Shown: positions 8,814 to 17,046, counted from the stretch's first letter. The stretch is DNA of 34,307 nt from an uncultured Lachnospiraceae bacterium (GCA_946531495.1 CAMNAQ010000006.1:1-34307), one strand, 5' to 3'. Translations and numbers: made by a program. The notes: generated from the letters alone by a model not told the origin.

Positions 8814-9635
8814 TCACAGCTTTACATTTCCGCTTCCGAGTCCGGCTCCTGCGTCTCCGAGTGGAAGCCACTCAAGTGTTTTGAGAATCTGTGAATCCCA
8901 AAAATCCCAGTCATGTCCGCGATCCTCTTCATCCCACGTAACATCTATACCTTTTCCCCTTATGTAGTCTCTGATATCGACGTTAGCCTGATAAAGAGGA
9001 TCCCCGGTTCCGCAGGACATATAGATTTTCGGAACCGGTCTTCCTTCTTCAAGCATCTTATCAATTGCAACTTTTGGATTAAGATCAGTCAAGGATGCAG
9101 CATCAATATCTTCAAACAATTGGGTATCGAACTCTCTGACACCCTTGTCAGATTCCTTCTTTTCGAAAAGATGAAGTGCACCTGAGTATTCGGCAACACA
9201 TCCGAAGATATCGGAAAAAACTATTCCGTTTCTGAACGCTCCGTAGCCTCCCATGGATAATCCGGCAATAAAAGTATCCTCTCTTTTATCGGATAGAGGA
9301 AACATTCTCCTCATCACATCAGGCAGTTCCTTTCCGATAAATGTTTCATAATCATCCATCGGCATCCTGCCGTTAAAATAAAATGAATTATCACCTGATG
9401 GCATTATTACGGCAAGATCACGTTCTTCAGCCCATCTCTGTATGCGGGTTCCGCTCACCCAGTCGGTATAGTTGCCCAAAAGTCCGTGAAGAAGATATAA
9501 GGTTTTGAATCTGCGATCATTGCTTTCAAGATATTCCCCCGTCATATAATTGATCTTATCTGCGGGAAGTATCACATTCACAGGAACAGTCCTGTATAAA
9601 GATCTGGATAAATAATTTACCTGTATAAGTGCCAT
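8814..9635 (-). CDS. Alpha/beta-hydrolase esterase (EstA/esterase D type)
   Basis: A 273-residue esterase-family hydrolase. The nucleophile is Ser127 in GLSMGG, the oxyanion region is LYLLHGLLGNYTDWV (46-60), a likely acid is the Asp of SCGTGDPLY, and the histidine lies in RGHDWDFWD near residue 247. Family members hydrolyse short acyl esters such as tributyrin or acetylated and feruloylated sugars. There is no signal peptide. The start at 9635 has AAGGAG about 7 nt upstream; the in-frame ATG at 9653 contains that very site and is therefore unlikely. It sits in a run of co-oriented genes behind a GH43 and an aldo/keto reductase, so deacylation of plant oligosaccharides is plausible but unproven. 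Confidence 0.88.
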   Translation of the reverse strand: MALIQVNYLSRSLYRTVPVNVILPADKINYMTGEYLESNDRRFKTLYLLHGLLGNYTDWVSGTRIQRWAEERDLAVIMPSGDNSFYFNGRMPMDDYETFIGKELPDVMRRMFPLSDKREDTFIAGLSMGGYGAFRNGIVFSDIFGCVAEYSGALHLFEKKESDKGVREFDTQLFEDIDAASLTDLNPKVAIDKMLEEGRPVPKIYMSCGTGDPLYQANVDIRDYIRGKGIDVTWDEEDRGHDWDFWDSQILKTLEWLPLGDAGAGLGSGNVKL

Positions 9636-9698
9636 ACCGTATCTCCTTTTCATCCCGGATCAACAAAAAATTATCCGTTCCTATTTACAAATGTATGA

Positions 9699-10556
9699 TC
9701 AAAACGGCACTGCATCGGGATTACTGGCATTTCTCACGCCTGCGTCAATTCCCGCAATGTAATCCATATCATCTTCACTTATCTCAAAATCAAAAACATT
9801 AAGATTCTCCTCGATTCTTGACGGAGTGACAGACTTGGGCAGAGGAACATACCCCCGCTGCAGATTCCATCTGATACAGACCTGTGCAATGCTGCGACCA
9901 TATTTTGCGGCAATATCTTTCATCTCAGCCGATTCAAATATCCTGCCGGTTCCAAGCGGGCTGTAGGCTTCAAGGAGCATTCCTTTTTCTCTGCTGTATT
10001 CTTCAACCTCCGTCTGTATAACGCCCGGACAGTGCTTGATCTGATTGACCATAGGTGGAATCTCCGCATTTTCAAGCAGAGCATCGATATGGTGTTTGCG
10101 AAAATTACTGATGCCGATAGCGCGAGCCTTTCCGGCCTTGCACAGCTCTTCCATTGCCCTCCATGTTTCTGCATTTGCTTCCTGCCATCTGTCTCTAAGT
10201 GCCTGCGGATTGGGCCAGTGGATAAGGAGCAGGTCAACATAGTCCGTTCCGAGTTTCTGCAATGAAATATCAAATGAACTCTTCACCAGCTCGTAACTGT
10301 GAGAATCATTCCATATCTTGGTCGTAAGAAATACATCTTCTCTCTTTACATTGCATCTGCGGAAAGCTTCACCCACACACTGTTCGTTTCTATAGGCCTG
10401 TGCCGTGTCTATGTGACGATACCCCGCCCCAAGTGCGGCAATCACCGAATTCACTCCCACTTCATCGCTTGGAGTCTGCCACATGCCAAATCCAAGGCAG
10501 GGAATTTCCACACCGTTGGCAAGGACATAGGTGCTGTTCTGATCCTTTAATTCCAT
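9699..10556 (-). CDS. Aldo/keto reductase
   Basis: A 285-residue NAD(P)H-dependent oxidoreductase of the AKR superfamily (TIM barrel). The catalytic tetrad is visible: Asp50 and Tyr55 in RHIDTAQAYRNE, Lys80 in LTTKIW, and His113 in LLLIHWPNP. The C-terminal cofactor motif is PLPKSVTPSRIEEN. It resembles 2,5-diketogluconate/glyoxal reductase-like members, which reduce sugars, ketones or aldehydes; the substrate is unknown. The ATG at 10556 has GGAGGA about 7 nt upstream. It is 51 bp behind the GH43 gene and 63 bp ahead of the esterase gene, consistent with one transcript. Confidence 0.93.
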   Translation of the reverse strand: MELKDQNSTYVLANGVEIPCLGFGMWQTPSDEVGVNSVIAALGAGYRHIDTAQAYRNEQCVGEAFRRCNVKREDVFLTTKIWNDSHSYELVKSSFDISLQKLGTDYVDLLLIHWPNPQALRDRWQEANAETWRAMEELCKAGKARAIGISNFRKHHIDALLENAEIPPMVNQIKHCPGVIQTEVEEYSREKGMLLEAYSPLGTGRIFESAEMKDIAAKYGRSIAQVCIRWNLQRGYVPLPKSVTPSRIEENLNVFDFEISEDDMDYIAGIDAGVRNASNPDAVPF

Positions 10557-10607
10557 CTCATTCCTCCAGATCCATATTATTCTGCCAATCGTTCTATTTA
10601 GAAAAAA

Positions 10608-12329
10608 TCACTTGTGCACTTTCACCTTGAGCTTAACATCCATATCCGGAACGTCTTCAGATGCAGCCATCTGAAAATACGGGCTTCCGTCTTCACGGAA
10701 ATGTACTCTTCTTATTCCGTCACAGCGAAGATGACTCTTAATATCGGTTTCTCCGTGATATGAGATCATCAGTTCACCGTCTTCATTGACAAAGAATGCA
10801 TTGTGGCCGGGACCGAATTCGCCATCAACAGAATAGAACTGAAGCACAGGAGTGATGCTTTTTTTCCAGGATGACAGATCTGTCAGATCATCGTCTTCCT
10901 TTGCAGTCAAAAGACCAAGCACATACGTATATCCGTTAGCAGCTCCTCCGGAATATGTAACATACACAGTCCCGTCTTTTATGAACGAATACGGGCCTTC
11001 ATTATTGATCGTTCCGGATACGTTTTCCCATCCGAGCAGCGGTCTCGTAAGCAGCACAGGTTCACTTGTCAGCATCCAGGGTTTATTCTCATCTATGGAT
11101 GCAATATACAGCATGGATCCTGTATCAAGGGGATTCATGATATTTTTACGATAGGACCATATAACATAGGATCCGCTTTTAGCCTTAACATAGGTCATAT
11201 CCAGTGTAATACCGTCGGTGGTAAGCGGAGTGCCGTCCGCTCTCAGAACGCGCACAGGATCCTCCCAGCTTGCAGGGTCCGTGATCCTTCCTCCCTTTTT
11301 AAATCGCATCATATGACACTGTGGGCCCCACTCGTGTCCGCTTATCGCGAAGAGTAAATACAGATCATCTCCTATGACGTGGAATTCCGGAGCCCAGAAT
11401 GTTTTCTCAAGATCTCTGGACGGATCAAATCCAAGGATCAGGTGCTCAACCACTCCTTCAGCAAAGAGATCATGTACATTGTCGGCTTCTCTTACGTAGA
11501 ACCCTATATCATCAAGATTATCGTTGGTGGATATGTAATACCATTTATCATCCCAGTGAAAAATGACAGGATCTCCGTATCCGTTTGCAAGAGGAAACTT
11601 AAATCTTTGCTGTTTGATATGACCCGTGATCTCATACTCTCCGTCAGCATCAAAGGAAATCCCGTCTAAATTCCAGCTGACATTTTTTTCTCTTGATGAT
11701 CCGTCACTGTAGGAGATCAGCGCGCTGATACTTTTCAGCTCTTCTTCAGAAGAAACCGTGATTCCGTTTGGAAGCGTTACTCCGATACATGTAACAGGCG
11801 ACCAGTATATAAGGGCAGAATCAACAATCCCATCTTCTATTTCAGCCTCATTCCGGTACAGACTGCTTTTCTGTACATCGCCTTTTCCGCCTTTGCTTAA
11901 AGCACCCTCATCCTTGTGACCAAGTGAAGCAAGCAGCAGGTCTGCAGCTTTCGTAGTACGATCACCCATGATCAGCTTTTTCAGTTCATCCTCAGTGGCA
12001 AGTACTTCATCCGAAAAATGGATCAGATCCTTTGTTCTCCACAGAACCGCCATTCCTTCAGAGGACGCATCCATTTCTCCGTTTTCCAGAACTCTCCTGG
12101 CATATATACATATATCCCCGCAAGGGTCCACAAAAATTCCGGGATCCTTTACTCCCTTGGGACATATTGTATTTTCCGGAGTGACTGATCCGGAAGCAAA
12201 CAGTATCCCGTAATTTTTGTTAAACGGCTGTTTGCTGTCTCCGGCAACGGCAATATGCACGCTCCTTGCAAGCCCTGCAGGATAATTCTCCTCGTTTACC
12301 TCTCTGGTATAAACACATACTTTAGCCAT
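10608..12329 (-). CDS. GH43-type glycosidase with an Ig-like insertion
   Basis: A 573-residue five-bladed-propeller glycosidase. Expected GH43 residues are Asp253 (GYGDPVIFHWDDKWYY, base), Asp377 (TLDMTYV, pKa modulator) and Glu444 (NNEGPYSF, acid), with FWAPEFHVIGDDLYLLFA and GPGHNAFF also typical. Characterised relatives are arabinofuranosidases, xylosidases or galactan enzymes. Residues ~20-110 look like propeller sequence (KDPGIFVDPCGDICIYARRV). Residues ~182-243 resemble a bacterial group-4 Ig-like domain (SYSDGSSREKNVSWNLDG), placed before the catalytic base rather than at an end. There is no signal peptide. The start at 12329 has GAGGGGGA upstream; a longer frame from 12416 overlaps the MutS-like gene. 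It lies 76 bp behind the MutS-like pair without a clear terminator. Confidence 0.85.
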   Translation of the reverse strand: MAKVCVYTREVNEENYPAGLARSVHIAVAGDSKQPFNKNYGILFASGSVTPENTICPKGVKDPGIFVDPCGDICIYARRVLENGEMDASSEGMAVLWRTKDLIHFSDEVLATEDELKKLIMGDRTTKAADLLLASLGHKDEGALSKGGKGDVQKSSLYRNEAEIEDGIVDSALIYWSPVTCIGVTLPNGITVSSEEELKSISALISYSDGSSREKNVSWNLDGISFDADGEYEITGHIKQQRFKFPLANGYGDPVIFHWDDKWYYISTNDNLDDIGFYVREADNVHDLFAEGVVEHLILGFDPSRDLEKTFWAPEFHVIGDDLYLLFAISGHEWGPQCHMMRFKKGGRITDPASWEDPVRVLRADGTPLTTDGITLDMTYVKAKSGSYVIWSYRKNIMNPLDTGSMLYIASIDENKPWMLTSEPVLLTRPLLGWENVSGTINNEGPYSFIKDGTVYVTYSGGAANGYTYVLGLLTAKEDDDLTDLSSWKKSITPVLQFYSVDGEFGPGHNAFFVNEDGELMISYHGETDIKSHLRCDGIRRVHFREDGSPYFQMAASEDVPDMDVKLKVKVHK

Positions 12330-12405
12330 AATCTTCCCCCTCTGTTTTTGAGTATTACCATGCCGCCCTGACAGCAAATGCAGACTGGTAAGCCCGTCAC
12401 ATATT

Positions 12406-14028
12406 CTAAATACCACCCACTATCTCTTCATAGAGGTCCAGCCCGAAGCTTGTAAGCTCAGGTGCATGACGGATCATCCTGAATGTTCTCCTTCCATCAT
12501 CCTTTCTCTCGGCGCTAAGAAACTCCACACTTAAACCGCCGTCCTTTACAGACTCTTCATATACTCTTTTTGCAAAGGAAAGCAAATGCGTGACCGTAAG
12601 GATCCGTACGCCTGCTTCCCCGAGTGCCCTGATGATATCGTATGCGATCACAGAGCCTTCTCTCTCGGTTGTGGTGGCAAAGGATTCATTTAGAAGAATC
12701 ATCGAACCATCACCGATCTGCTCGACTATCCTGTTCATCCTGCCAAGCTCTTCATCCAGCCTTCCGCTGTTCATTTCACTGTCTTCCCTGCGTGTAAAAT
12801 GTACAAACAGTCTGGGAAAGATCCCTGCTCTGTACTTTCCCGCCATGACCATAAGCCCGCTCTGCATCATCACCTGTGCGATCCCGATGCTTCGGAGGAA
12901 AGTGGATTTTCCACCCTGATTTGCTCCTGTCACGATAAGAAGATCCTTATTCATGATAGAGCATGAATTCCCCACAACATCCACATGACGCTCAAGAGCC
13001 ATGACCAGTTCCCTTAGCTGGATAAATTCAAGATCCCGTCGGTCACAGACTTCCGGAAAACACCACTCACCGGAGACCCTCTCCATCTGAGCCTTAAGCT
13101 GCACCGCAGCAAGATAAAAGGCCGTTTGAAATCTCAGCCTGTCAAAAAATGACTGGAACTCCTCCATCATCCTTTTCATCTCTTCCACAAGAAAGCTTAC
13201 GATCCCGTATTCAAGCATCTGTGACTGTTCTCCGATCCTCGCATCATTTACAGCGGAAAAAGAATCAGGAGTCCGTGAGTTCACTAATTCCCGAAGCTTA
13301 TATTTTGCGCTTCCGGGCTTATAAAACTTCTCCCCCTTTGAGGATACCTCTTCAAGCTTAAGCGAACTGAATTTAAGACCGTCCTCAAGCCCGCTTTCCA
13401 TCACTATTCTCGGTCTGACGATCTTCTCGCGGCCCTCATCCTCATCATCGGAACCGTCTGTATAAAACGATATATCGCCAAGAACATCCCTGAGAAGTTC
13501 TTCTTTTTCATCGGGAAAAGCGTTCATGAAATCATCTCTGAATCCGGCAAGTCCCCCGGACTCGATCTTCAAAGAAGGATCCTTAAGTATGGTCTTTATT
13601 TTCCCAAGTGAATCACTGAAAAGATGAAGGATCCGGATATCCGCAGTAAGTCTCATCGCCTGATTGCTCTGTTTGAGTTTTTCGCGTCCTCCCCTTCCCA
13701 GTTCATTCCATTTGCGGATCACGTCGGTACATATGGAATAAAGCTCACGGGCCATATCCTCGTTTTTGATAAAATCCTTTAATATCTCCTGACGATAAAT
13801 TATCTCCTCTTCGGAATGCAACGGGACCATCATTACATTTCTCAAGGTTTCCATGAGATATGTATCTTCCTTTTCTACGCTCTTAACAGCACCATTCTCG
13901 TATATGAGTCTTTTAGCCGCCGAAACAAAAAGATGCTTAAGTCCCAGATCCTTGATGATACTGGCCGTATCAAAATATGGCTTATCGTCACTTCTTTCTT
14001 TTGATATATATAAAAGACATACCTTCAT
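12406..14028 (-). CDS. MutS-like ATPase, second of a tandem pair
   Basis: A 540-residue protein carrying the MutS-type lever/clamp-like helical region (about 55-330) and ABC-type ATPase (about 360-530), but no mismatch-recognition domain I. Walker A is TGANQGGKST (367-376). The signature region is MNSGRLDEELGRM (419-431). Walker B is MILLNESF (443-450), where the usual Asp before the catalytic Glu448 is Asn447. His481 is the switch histidine of TVTHLLSF. It is not MutS1, which starts with a DNA-recognition domain, and it lacks the C-terminal Smr domain of MutS2. Its ATG overlaps the TGA stop of the upstream paralogue by 4 bp (ATGA), with TAAGGAG 5 nt upstream, so the two are translationally coupled. 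The cellular role is unknown. Confidence 0.85.
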   Translation of the reverse strand: MKVCLLYISKERSDDKPYFDTASIIKDLGLKHLFVSAAKRLIYENGAVKSVEKEDTYLMETLRNVMMVPLHSEEEIIYRQEILKDFIKNEDMARELYSICTDVIRKWNELGRGGREKLKQSNQAMRLTADIRILHLFSDSLGKIKTILKDPSLKIESGGLAGFRDDFMNAFPDEKEELLRDVLGDISFYTDGSDDEDEGREKIVRPRIVMESGLEDGLKFSSLKLEEVSSKGEKFYKPGSAKYKLRELVNSRTPDSFSAVNDARIGEQSQMLEYGIVSFLVEEMKRMMEEFQSFFDRLRFQTAFYLAAVQLKAQMERVSGEWCFPEVCDRRDLEFIQLRELVMALERHVDVVGNSCSIMNKDLLIVTGANQGGKSTFLRSIGIAQVMMQSGLMVMAGKYRAGIFPRLFVHFTRREDSEMNSGRLDEELGRMNRIVEQIGDGSMILLNESFATTTEREGSVIAYDIIRALGEAGVRILTVTHLLSFAKRVYEESVKDGGLSVEFLSAERKDDGRRTFRMIRHAPELTSFGLDLYEEIVGGI

Positions 14029-15542
14029 AAACGCTCCTTAAGCTGCTCATATGTCAGGGAATATTTTCTGACGACGCTTTCGGCACATGAGACATCACCC
14101 GCATCGCCTCTTGCGATCTTAAAGGTTGGAATACCGTTCTCATCCGGAACCGCTCTAAGGCTCGCCACGCCATCGCAGCATCCTCCAAGCTCGCGAAGAT
14201 GAGTTACATATATTCCCATGCAGCCGAGGCCTGTAAAATGCTTCAGAACCTTCTTTCCCATGATCTCGGCATCGTAGCTTGCCGCAGTGGTAAAGAGCTC
14301 ATTGATGACAACGAAGGTTCCCTTTTGGTGCTCCTCCATCATGGGCGCTAACCTTACAAGCTCTTCCTTGAGCTTCCCGCGTCCTGTCTCAACACTTTCC
14401 TCCACTGAAAAATGTGTCTGGATTGCCGGAAAATACGGAACATTTGCAGATACAGCGGGAACATCAAGCCCCATTTGAGTCAGATATACAAGCTGACCGA
14501 GACTTCTTGCAAAGGTAGTCTTCCCGCCCTGATTGGGACCCGTAAGTACAAAAAAGCGATCACCATCCTGATATTCAAAATCATTGGAAACAATTTCTTT
14601 ATCGGTATTTATTGATGTCATTGCCAGGGCAAGATCGTACAGTCCCTTTGCCTTCATATTCTTTTCAGAGCAGTTTTTAGGCTCCGAAAAAACAAAGCCG
14701 GCTTCTTCCATGTCCCTCTGGAACGAACAGAATGAAAGATAAAATACAACTTCACGTTCAAACCGGCTAAGGACCTTCTTTTCGTAGTCCCTGTTCATAT
14801 CGGAGATCCTTTTGATCTCGCCGAAGAATTTCGGATCCTTTTTTTCAAGGATCTCGAGACAGGAGTTTTCAAGTTCTGTAAGTGTGGGATCTGCAGCAAA
14901 CGGATTCTGCAGATGCCTTATCTCTTTTCCCGCCCTTTCCCTGAGCATTTCCTCGTAGGCGCCTTCTCCTTCCAGCTCCCCCGGGACTACCGCAATCCTG
15001 TCCTTGTCGTAGGTTATGATAAAGCGCATCTTTCTTATGCGCTCAAGAATAGCTTCCGTTCTTTCGGCAAGCTGCCTGTATCCGCCGCTCTCCAGAATAT
15101 CCTTAAGTATTTTCCTGAATCCCAGCAATCCATCAGACGAAATGTCAGCTTCTTCAAGCGAACGTTCAAGCTCTTCATAAGCCTTGCAGTACATGCCGAC
15201 TTCTCTCAGATGCCACACACATTTTTGCATGGGGATTCGAACTTTTTCTTTTTCCTGACGGAGCTCCCGGATCACTTCCAGCGACTTGGTGAACTCAGTA
15301 AGTGAAGCATACAAGCTTTCCTTTTTTATATCCCTGTATACAGCGCGGCGATACTCTGATTCCTCAAAAGATACAGGCATATACCTGTAATACTTTTTTA
15401 TTTCCTTTCCCCATCTTACCGACATCTTATCTATGATCTGGTCAAGATTCAGGTCCTGAAAAAAAAGCGCACCCTCAAGCGGATCGAATTCCCTCGACCC
15501 GGGATTAAGGATGCTGAATTCATCGTTTTTTTCCTGTGTCAT
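14025..15542 (-). CDS. MutS-like ATPase, first of a tandem pair
   Basis: A 505-residue paralogue of the next gene in the operon, only distantly similar to it. It has a helical N-terminal half (about 25-300) and a MutS-type ATPase. Walker A is TGPNQGGKTT (334-343), the signature region is SVETGRGKLKEELVRLAP (383-400), Walker B is FVVINELF (410-417) with Asn414 instead of Asp before Glu415, and the switch is YVTHLRE (His448). There is no mismatch-binding domain I and no Smr nuclease domain. The ATG at 15542 has GGGAAG about 6 nt upstream. It is first after an extended -10 promoter. The 4-bp overlap with the next gene suggests the products act together, perhaps as a heterodimer; this is inference. 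Confidence 0.85.
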   Translation of the reverse strand: MTQEKNDEFSILNPGSREFDPLEGALFFQDLNLDQIIDKMSVRWGKEIKKYYRYMPVSFEESEYRRAVYRDIKKESLYASLTEFTKSLEVIRELRQEKEKVRIPMQKCVWHLREVGMYCKAYEELERSLEEADISSDGLLGFRKILKDILESGGYRQLAERTEAILERIRKMRFIITYDKDRIAVVPGELEGEGAYEEMLRERAGKEIRHLQNPFAADPTLTELENSCLEILEKKDPKFFGEIKRISDMNRDYEKKVLSRFEREVVFYLSFCSFQRDMEEAGFVFSEPKNCSEKNMKAKGLYDLALAMTSINTDKEIVSNDFEYQDGDRFFVLTGPNQGGKTTFARSLGQLVYLTQMGLDVPAVSANVPYFPAIQTHFSVEESVETGRGKLKEELVRLAPMMEEHQKGTFVVINELFTTAASYDAEIMGKKVLKHFTGLGCMGIYVTHLRELGGCCDGVASLRAVPDENGIPTFKIARGDAGDVSCAESVVRKYSLTYEQLKERL

Positions 15543-15611
15543 AATTTACTTCCCGATAGAATATCAGACGGATAACAAACGGTGCTCTTTAACATTGCGT
15601 AAGCAAGAATC

Positions 15612-15620
15612 ATTATACCA
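15612..15620 (-). promoter_or_regulatory. Extended -10 promoter of the MutS-like operon
   Basis: On the minus strand TGGTATAAT: a perfect -10 hexamer (15617-15612) with the TG extension (15620-15619). No good -35 is visible. The leader to the ATG at 15542 would be about 60 nt. It lies downstream of the ohrR terminator, as expected for a new transcription unit. Confidence 0.5.
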
Positions 15621-15653
15621 TATACACCTCATTTTTCGGTTTTTTTATGCATC

Positions 15654-15680
15654 AAAAAGCCCTCCCCTGTAAGGGAGGAC
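15654..15680 (-). terminator. Terminator of the gpx-ohrR unit
   Basis: An 8-bp GC-rich stem (15659-15666 with 15673-15680, one G-U pair on the minus strand), a 6-nt loop, then TTTTT on the minus strand. It begins 34 bp after the ohrR stop codon. Confidence 0.85.
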
Positions 15681-15713
15681 TTGTAAAAATCTCACCTGTC
15701 ACATACAGGCAGA

Positions 15714-16145
15714 TCAGCCTTCAAGGAACTTATAAAGCAGCTTGTAAAGCTGGGCTGCTTCCTTTTCATTCAGGGCCGAACCTTCTTTTGCCAGTTCACC
15801 GGGAATATCCTTGCATTTTTCCTTAAGATCCCTGCCTTTTTTGGTAAGGCTGACGATAGTTACGCGTTCATCTTCTTTGGATCTGTTTCTCGTGACATAT
15901 CCGTCCTTTTCAAGATGCTTAAGAAGCGGGGTAAGAGTTCCCGCATCAAGGTGAAGTGCCGAGCCAAGCTGCCCCACATTTACAGTCTCCTCTTCCCAGA
16001 GAACCATAAAAACTATATACTGGGTATAGGTTAGGCCAAGGGGTTTCAGATAGGGTGTATATGCCGCAACTATCTTTCGGCTGCAGGCGTAAAGCGGAAA
16101 ACATATCTGGTTTTTAAGCAGAAGCTGCTGATATTCCTGTGACAT
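15714..16145 (-). CDS. ohrR: MarR-family organic-peroxide repressor (OhrR type)
   Basis: A 143-residue winged-helix regulator. The N-terminal segment NQICFPLYACSRK places Cys15 where OhrR proteins carry the reactive cysteine that is oxidised by organic hydroperoxides, and LGLTYTQYIVFMVLWEEE is also characteristic of OhrR. The winged helix follows (LDAGTLTPLLKHLEKDGYVTRNRS, about 67-90; then DERVTIVSLT). It lies 73 bp downstream of a glutathione peroxidase gene on the same strand, which fits a peroxide-sensing circuit in which OhrR represses the peroxidase. AAGAGG about 7 nt before the ATG is its ribosome binding site. OhrR identity rests on the Cys region; a generic MarR protein is the alternative. 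Confidence 0.85.
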   Translation of the reverse strand: MSQEYQQLLLKNQICFPLYACSRKIVAAYTPYLKPLGLTYTQYIVFMVLWEEETVNVGQLGSALHLDAGTLTPLLKHLEKDGYVTRNRSKEDERVTIVSLTKKGRDLKEKCKDIPGELAKEGSALNEKEAAQLYKLLYKFLEG

Positions 16146-16194
16146 TTAATGCCTCTTTTCGTTTATCTGCATGTACGCAGTTTACTTACTGACA

Positions 16195-16224
16195 ATATAG
16201 TATATCACATCCCGGATACTATAT
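16195..16224. repeat. Inverted repeat between gpx and ohrR
   Basis: ATATAGTAT (16195-16203) and ATACTATAT (16216-16224) are perfect 9-bp inverted arms separated by 12 nt. One arm covers the gpx stop codon (16219-16221). It is AT-rich and lacks a T-tract, so it fits an operator or an mRNA hairpin between the two genes better than a terminator. Confidence 0.4.
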
Positions 16225-16761
16225 CAGTTCAGCAACGCATTTTTCCACCTTTTCCATCTTTTCGGTGGGCTCAAATCTCGCTACAACATTACCGTTTCTG
16301 TCTACCACAAATTTTGTGAAATTCCATTTGATCTCGGGATTGTTCTTGTAATCCTTGTCGATCTTGAAAAGCATTGCACTCATTGCAAGTGCTGCAGGTC
16401 CCTTTCCGAAGCCTTCAAATCCCTTCTGTTCCTTTAGATATTTGAAAAGAGGGATGGCATTTTCTCCGTTGACATCGGATTTCTTCATCTGAGGGAACCG
16501 GGTGTTGTACTTAAGAGAACAGAATTCATGAATCTCCTCATCAGTTCCGGGTGTCTGTCCTGCGAACTGATTGCAGGGAACATCGATAACCTCAAAGCCC
16601 TGATCATGGAACTTTTCATACATTGATTCGATGTCCTTGTAATGAGGAGTAAATCCGCATCCGGTTGCGGTATTGACTACAAGTACAACCTTTCCCTCAT
16701 AGTCCTTCATTGATATCTCTTCGCCGTTTGCTGCTGTTACGCTAAGATCATAAAAGCTCAT
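16219..16761 (-). CDS. Glutathione peroxidase-family thiol peroxidase
   Basis: A 180-residue peroxidase of the GPx/BsaA family that reduces hydroperoxides in the cytoplasm; bacterial Cys-type members usually use thioredoxin. The catalytic set is complete: Cys35 in NTATGCGFTPHY replaces selenocysteine, Gln65 in CNQFAGQ, and Trp146-Asn147 in KWNFTKF. A second Cys in VPCNQF (residue 63) is common in this family. The start at 16761 is set by AGGAGG about 9 nt upstream; the in-frame upstream start at 16818 would add a hydrophilic leader translated from the 5' UTR. It has a consensus promoter with palindromic boxes and an OhrR-type gene behind it, indicating peroxide induction. Confidence 0.95.
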   Translation of the reverse strand: MSFYDLSVTAANGEEISMKDYEGKVVLVVNTATGCGFTPHYKDIESMYEKFHDQGFEVIDVPCNQFAGQTPGTDEEIHEFCSLKYNTRFPQMKKSDVNGENAIPLFKYLKEQKGFEGFGKGPAALAMSAMLFKIDKDYKNNPEIKWNFTKFVVDRNGNVVARFEPTEKMEKVEKCVAELI

Positions 16762-16842
16762 ATTCTTTTCCTCCTGATATTGATGTTGTCTGCTTTTGTT
16801 TTGATGCTCTTTGTTCATGCATCATGTTTTGTATCTGTTCAC

Positions 16843-16871
16843 ATTATATTTTATAAAATATATCTTGTCAA
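16843..16871 (-). promoter_or_regulatory. Consensus promoter of the gpx-ohrR unit
   Basis: On the minus strand TTGACA (16871-16866), exactly 17 nt, then TATAAT (16848-16843): a perfect match to both hexamers and spacing. The leader before the ATG at 16761 would be about 75 nt. A promoter this strong needs repression, and the spacer is filled by a palindrome. Confidence 0.85.
16845..16862. promoter_or_regulatory. Probable operator 1 in the gpx promoter spacer
   Basis: A perfect 18-bp palindrome, TATATTTTATAAAATATA, lying between the -35 and -10 and overlapping the -10. A dimeric regulator bound here would block RNA polymerase. OhrR, encoded in the same unit, is the natural candidate. Confidence 0.55.
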
Positions 16872-16876
16872 CATAT

Positions 16877-16888
16877 ATTTTATAAAAT
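16877..16888. promoter_or_regulatory. Probable operator 2 upstream of the gpx -35
   Basis: ATTTTATAAAAT, the same 12-bp palindromic core as operator 1 (there at 16848-16859), repeated with a 29-bp centre-to-centre distance, just upstream of the -35. Confidence 0.45.
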
Positions 16889-16907
16889 GTTTCTGTTATA
16901 TTTTTTT

Positions 16908-16954
16908 ATAGAAGCATAAAGAAGTTTTCGGTAATTTTTTCTCATAGAAGCATA
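16908..16954. repeat. Direct repeat upstream of the gpx promoter
   Basis: ATAGAAGCATA occurs at 16908-16918 and again at 16944-16954, each copy preceded by a run of T. The function is unknown; it lies between the HAD-gene terminator and the gpx promoter. Confidence 0.3.
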
Positions 16955-16979
16955 TAGAGGCATCCGTTTATTTTTTCAG

Positions 16980-17005
16980 AAAAAAAGGAAAGCTCACGCT
17001 TTCCT
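16980..17005 (-). terminator. Terminator of the rhodanese-TtcA/LRR/HAD unit
   Basis: A perfect 8-bp stem (AGGAAAGC at 16986-16993, GCTTTCCT at 16998-17005), a 4-nt loop and seven T on the minus strand, 41 bp after the HAD stop codon. Confidence 0.9.
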
Positions 17006-17046
17006 CTTTACTCCGTGCAGATTATATAAAAATAGCAGACTCCGGA

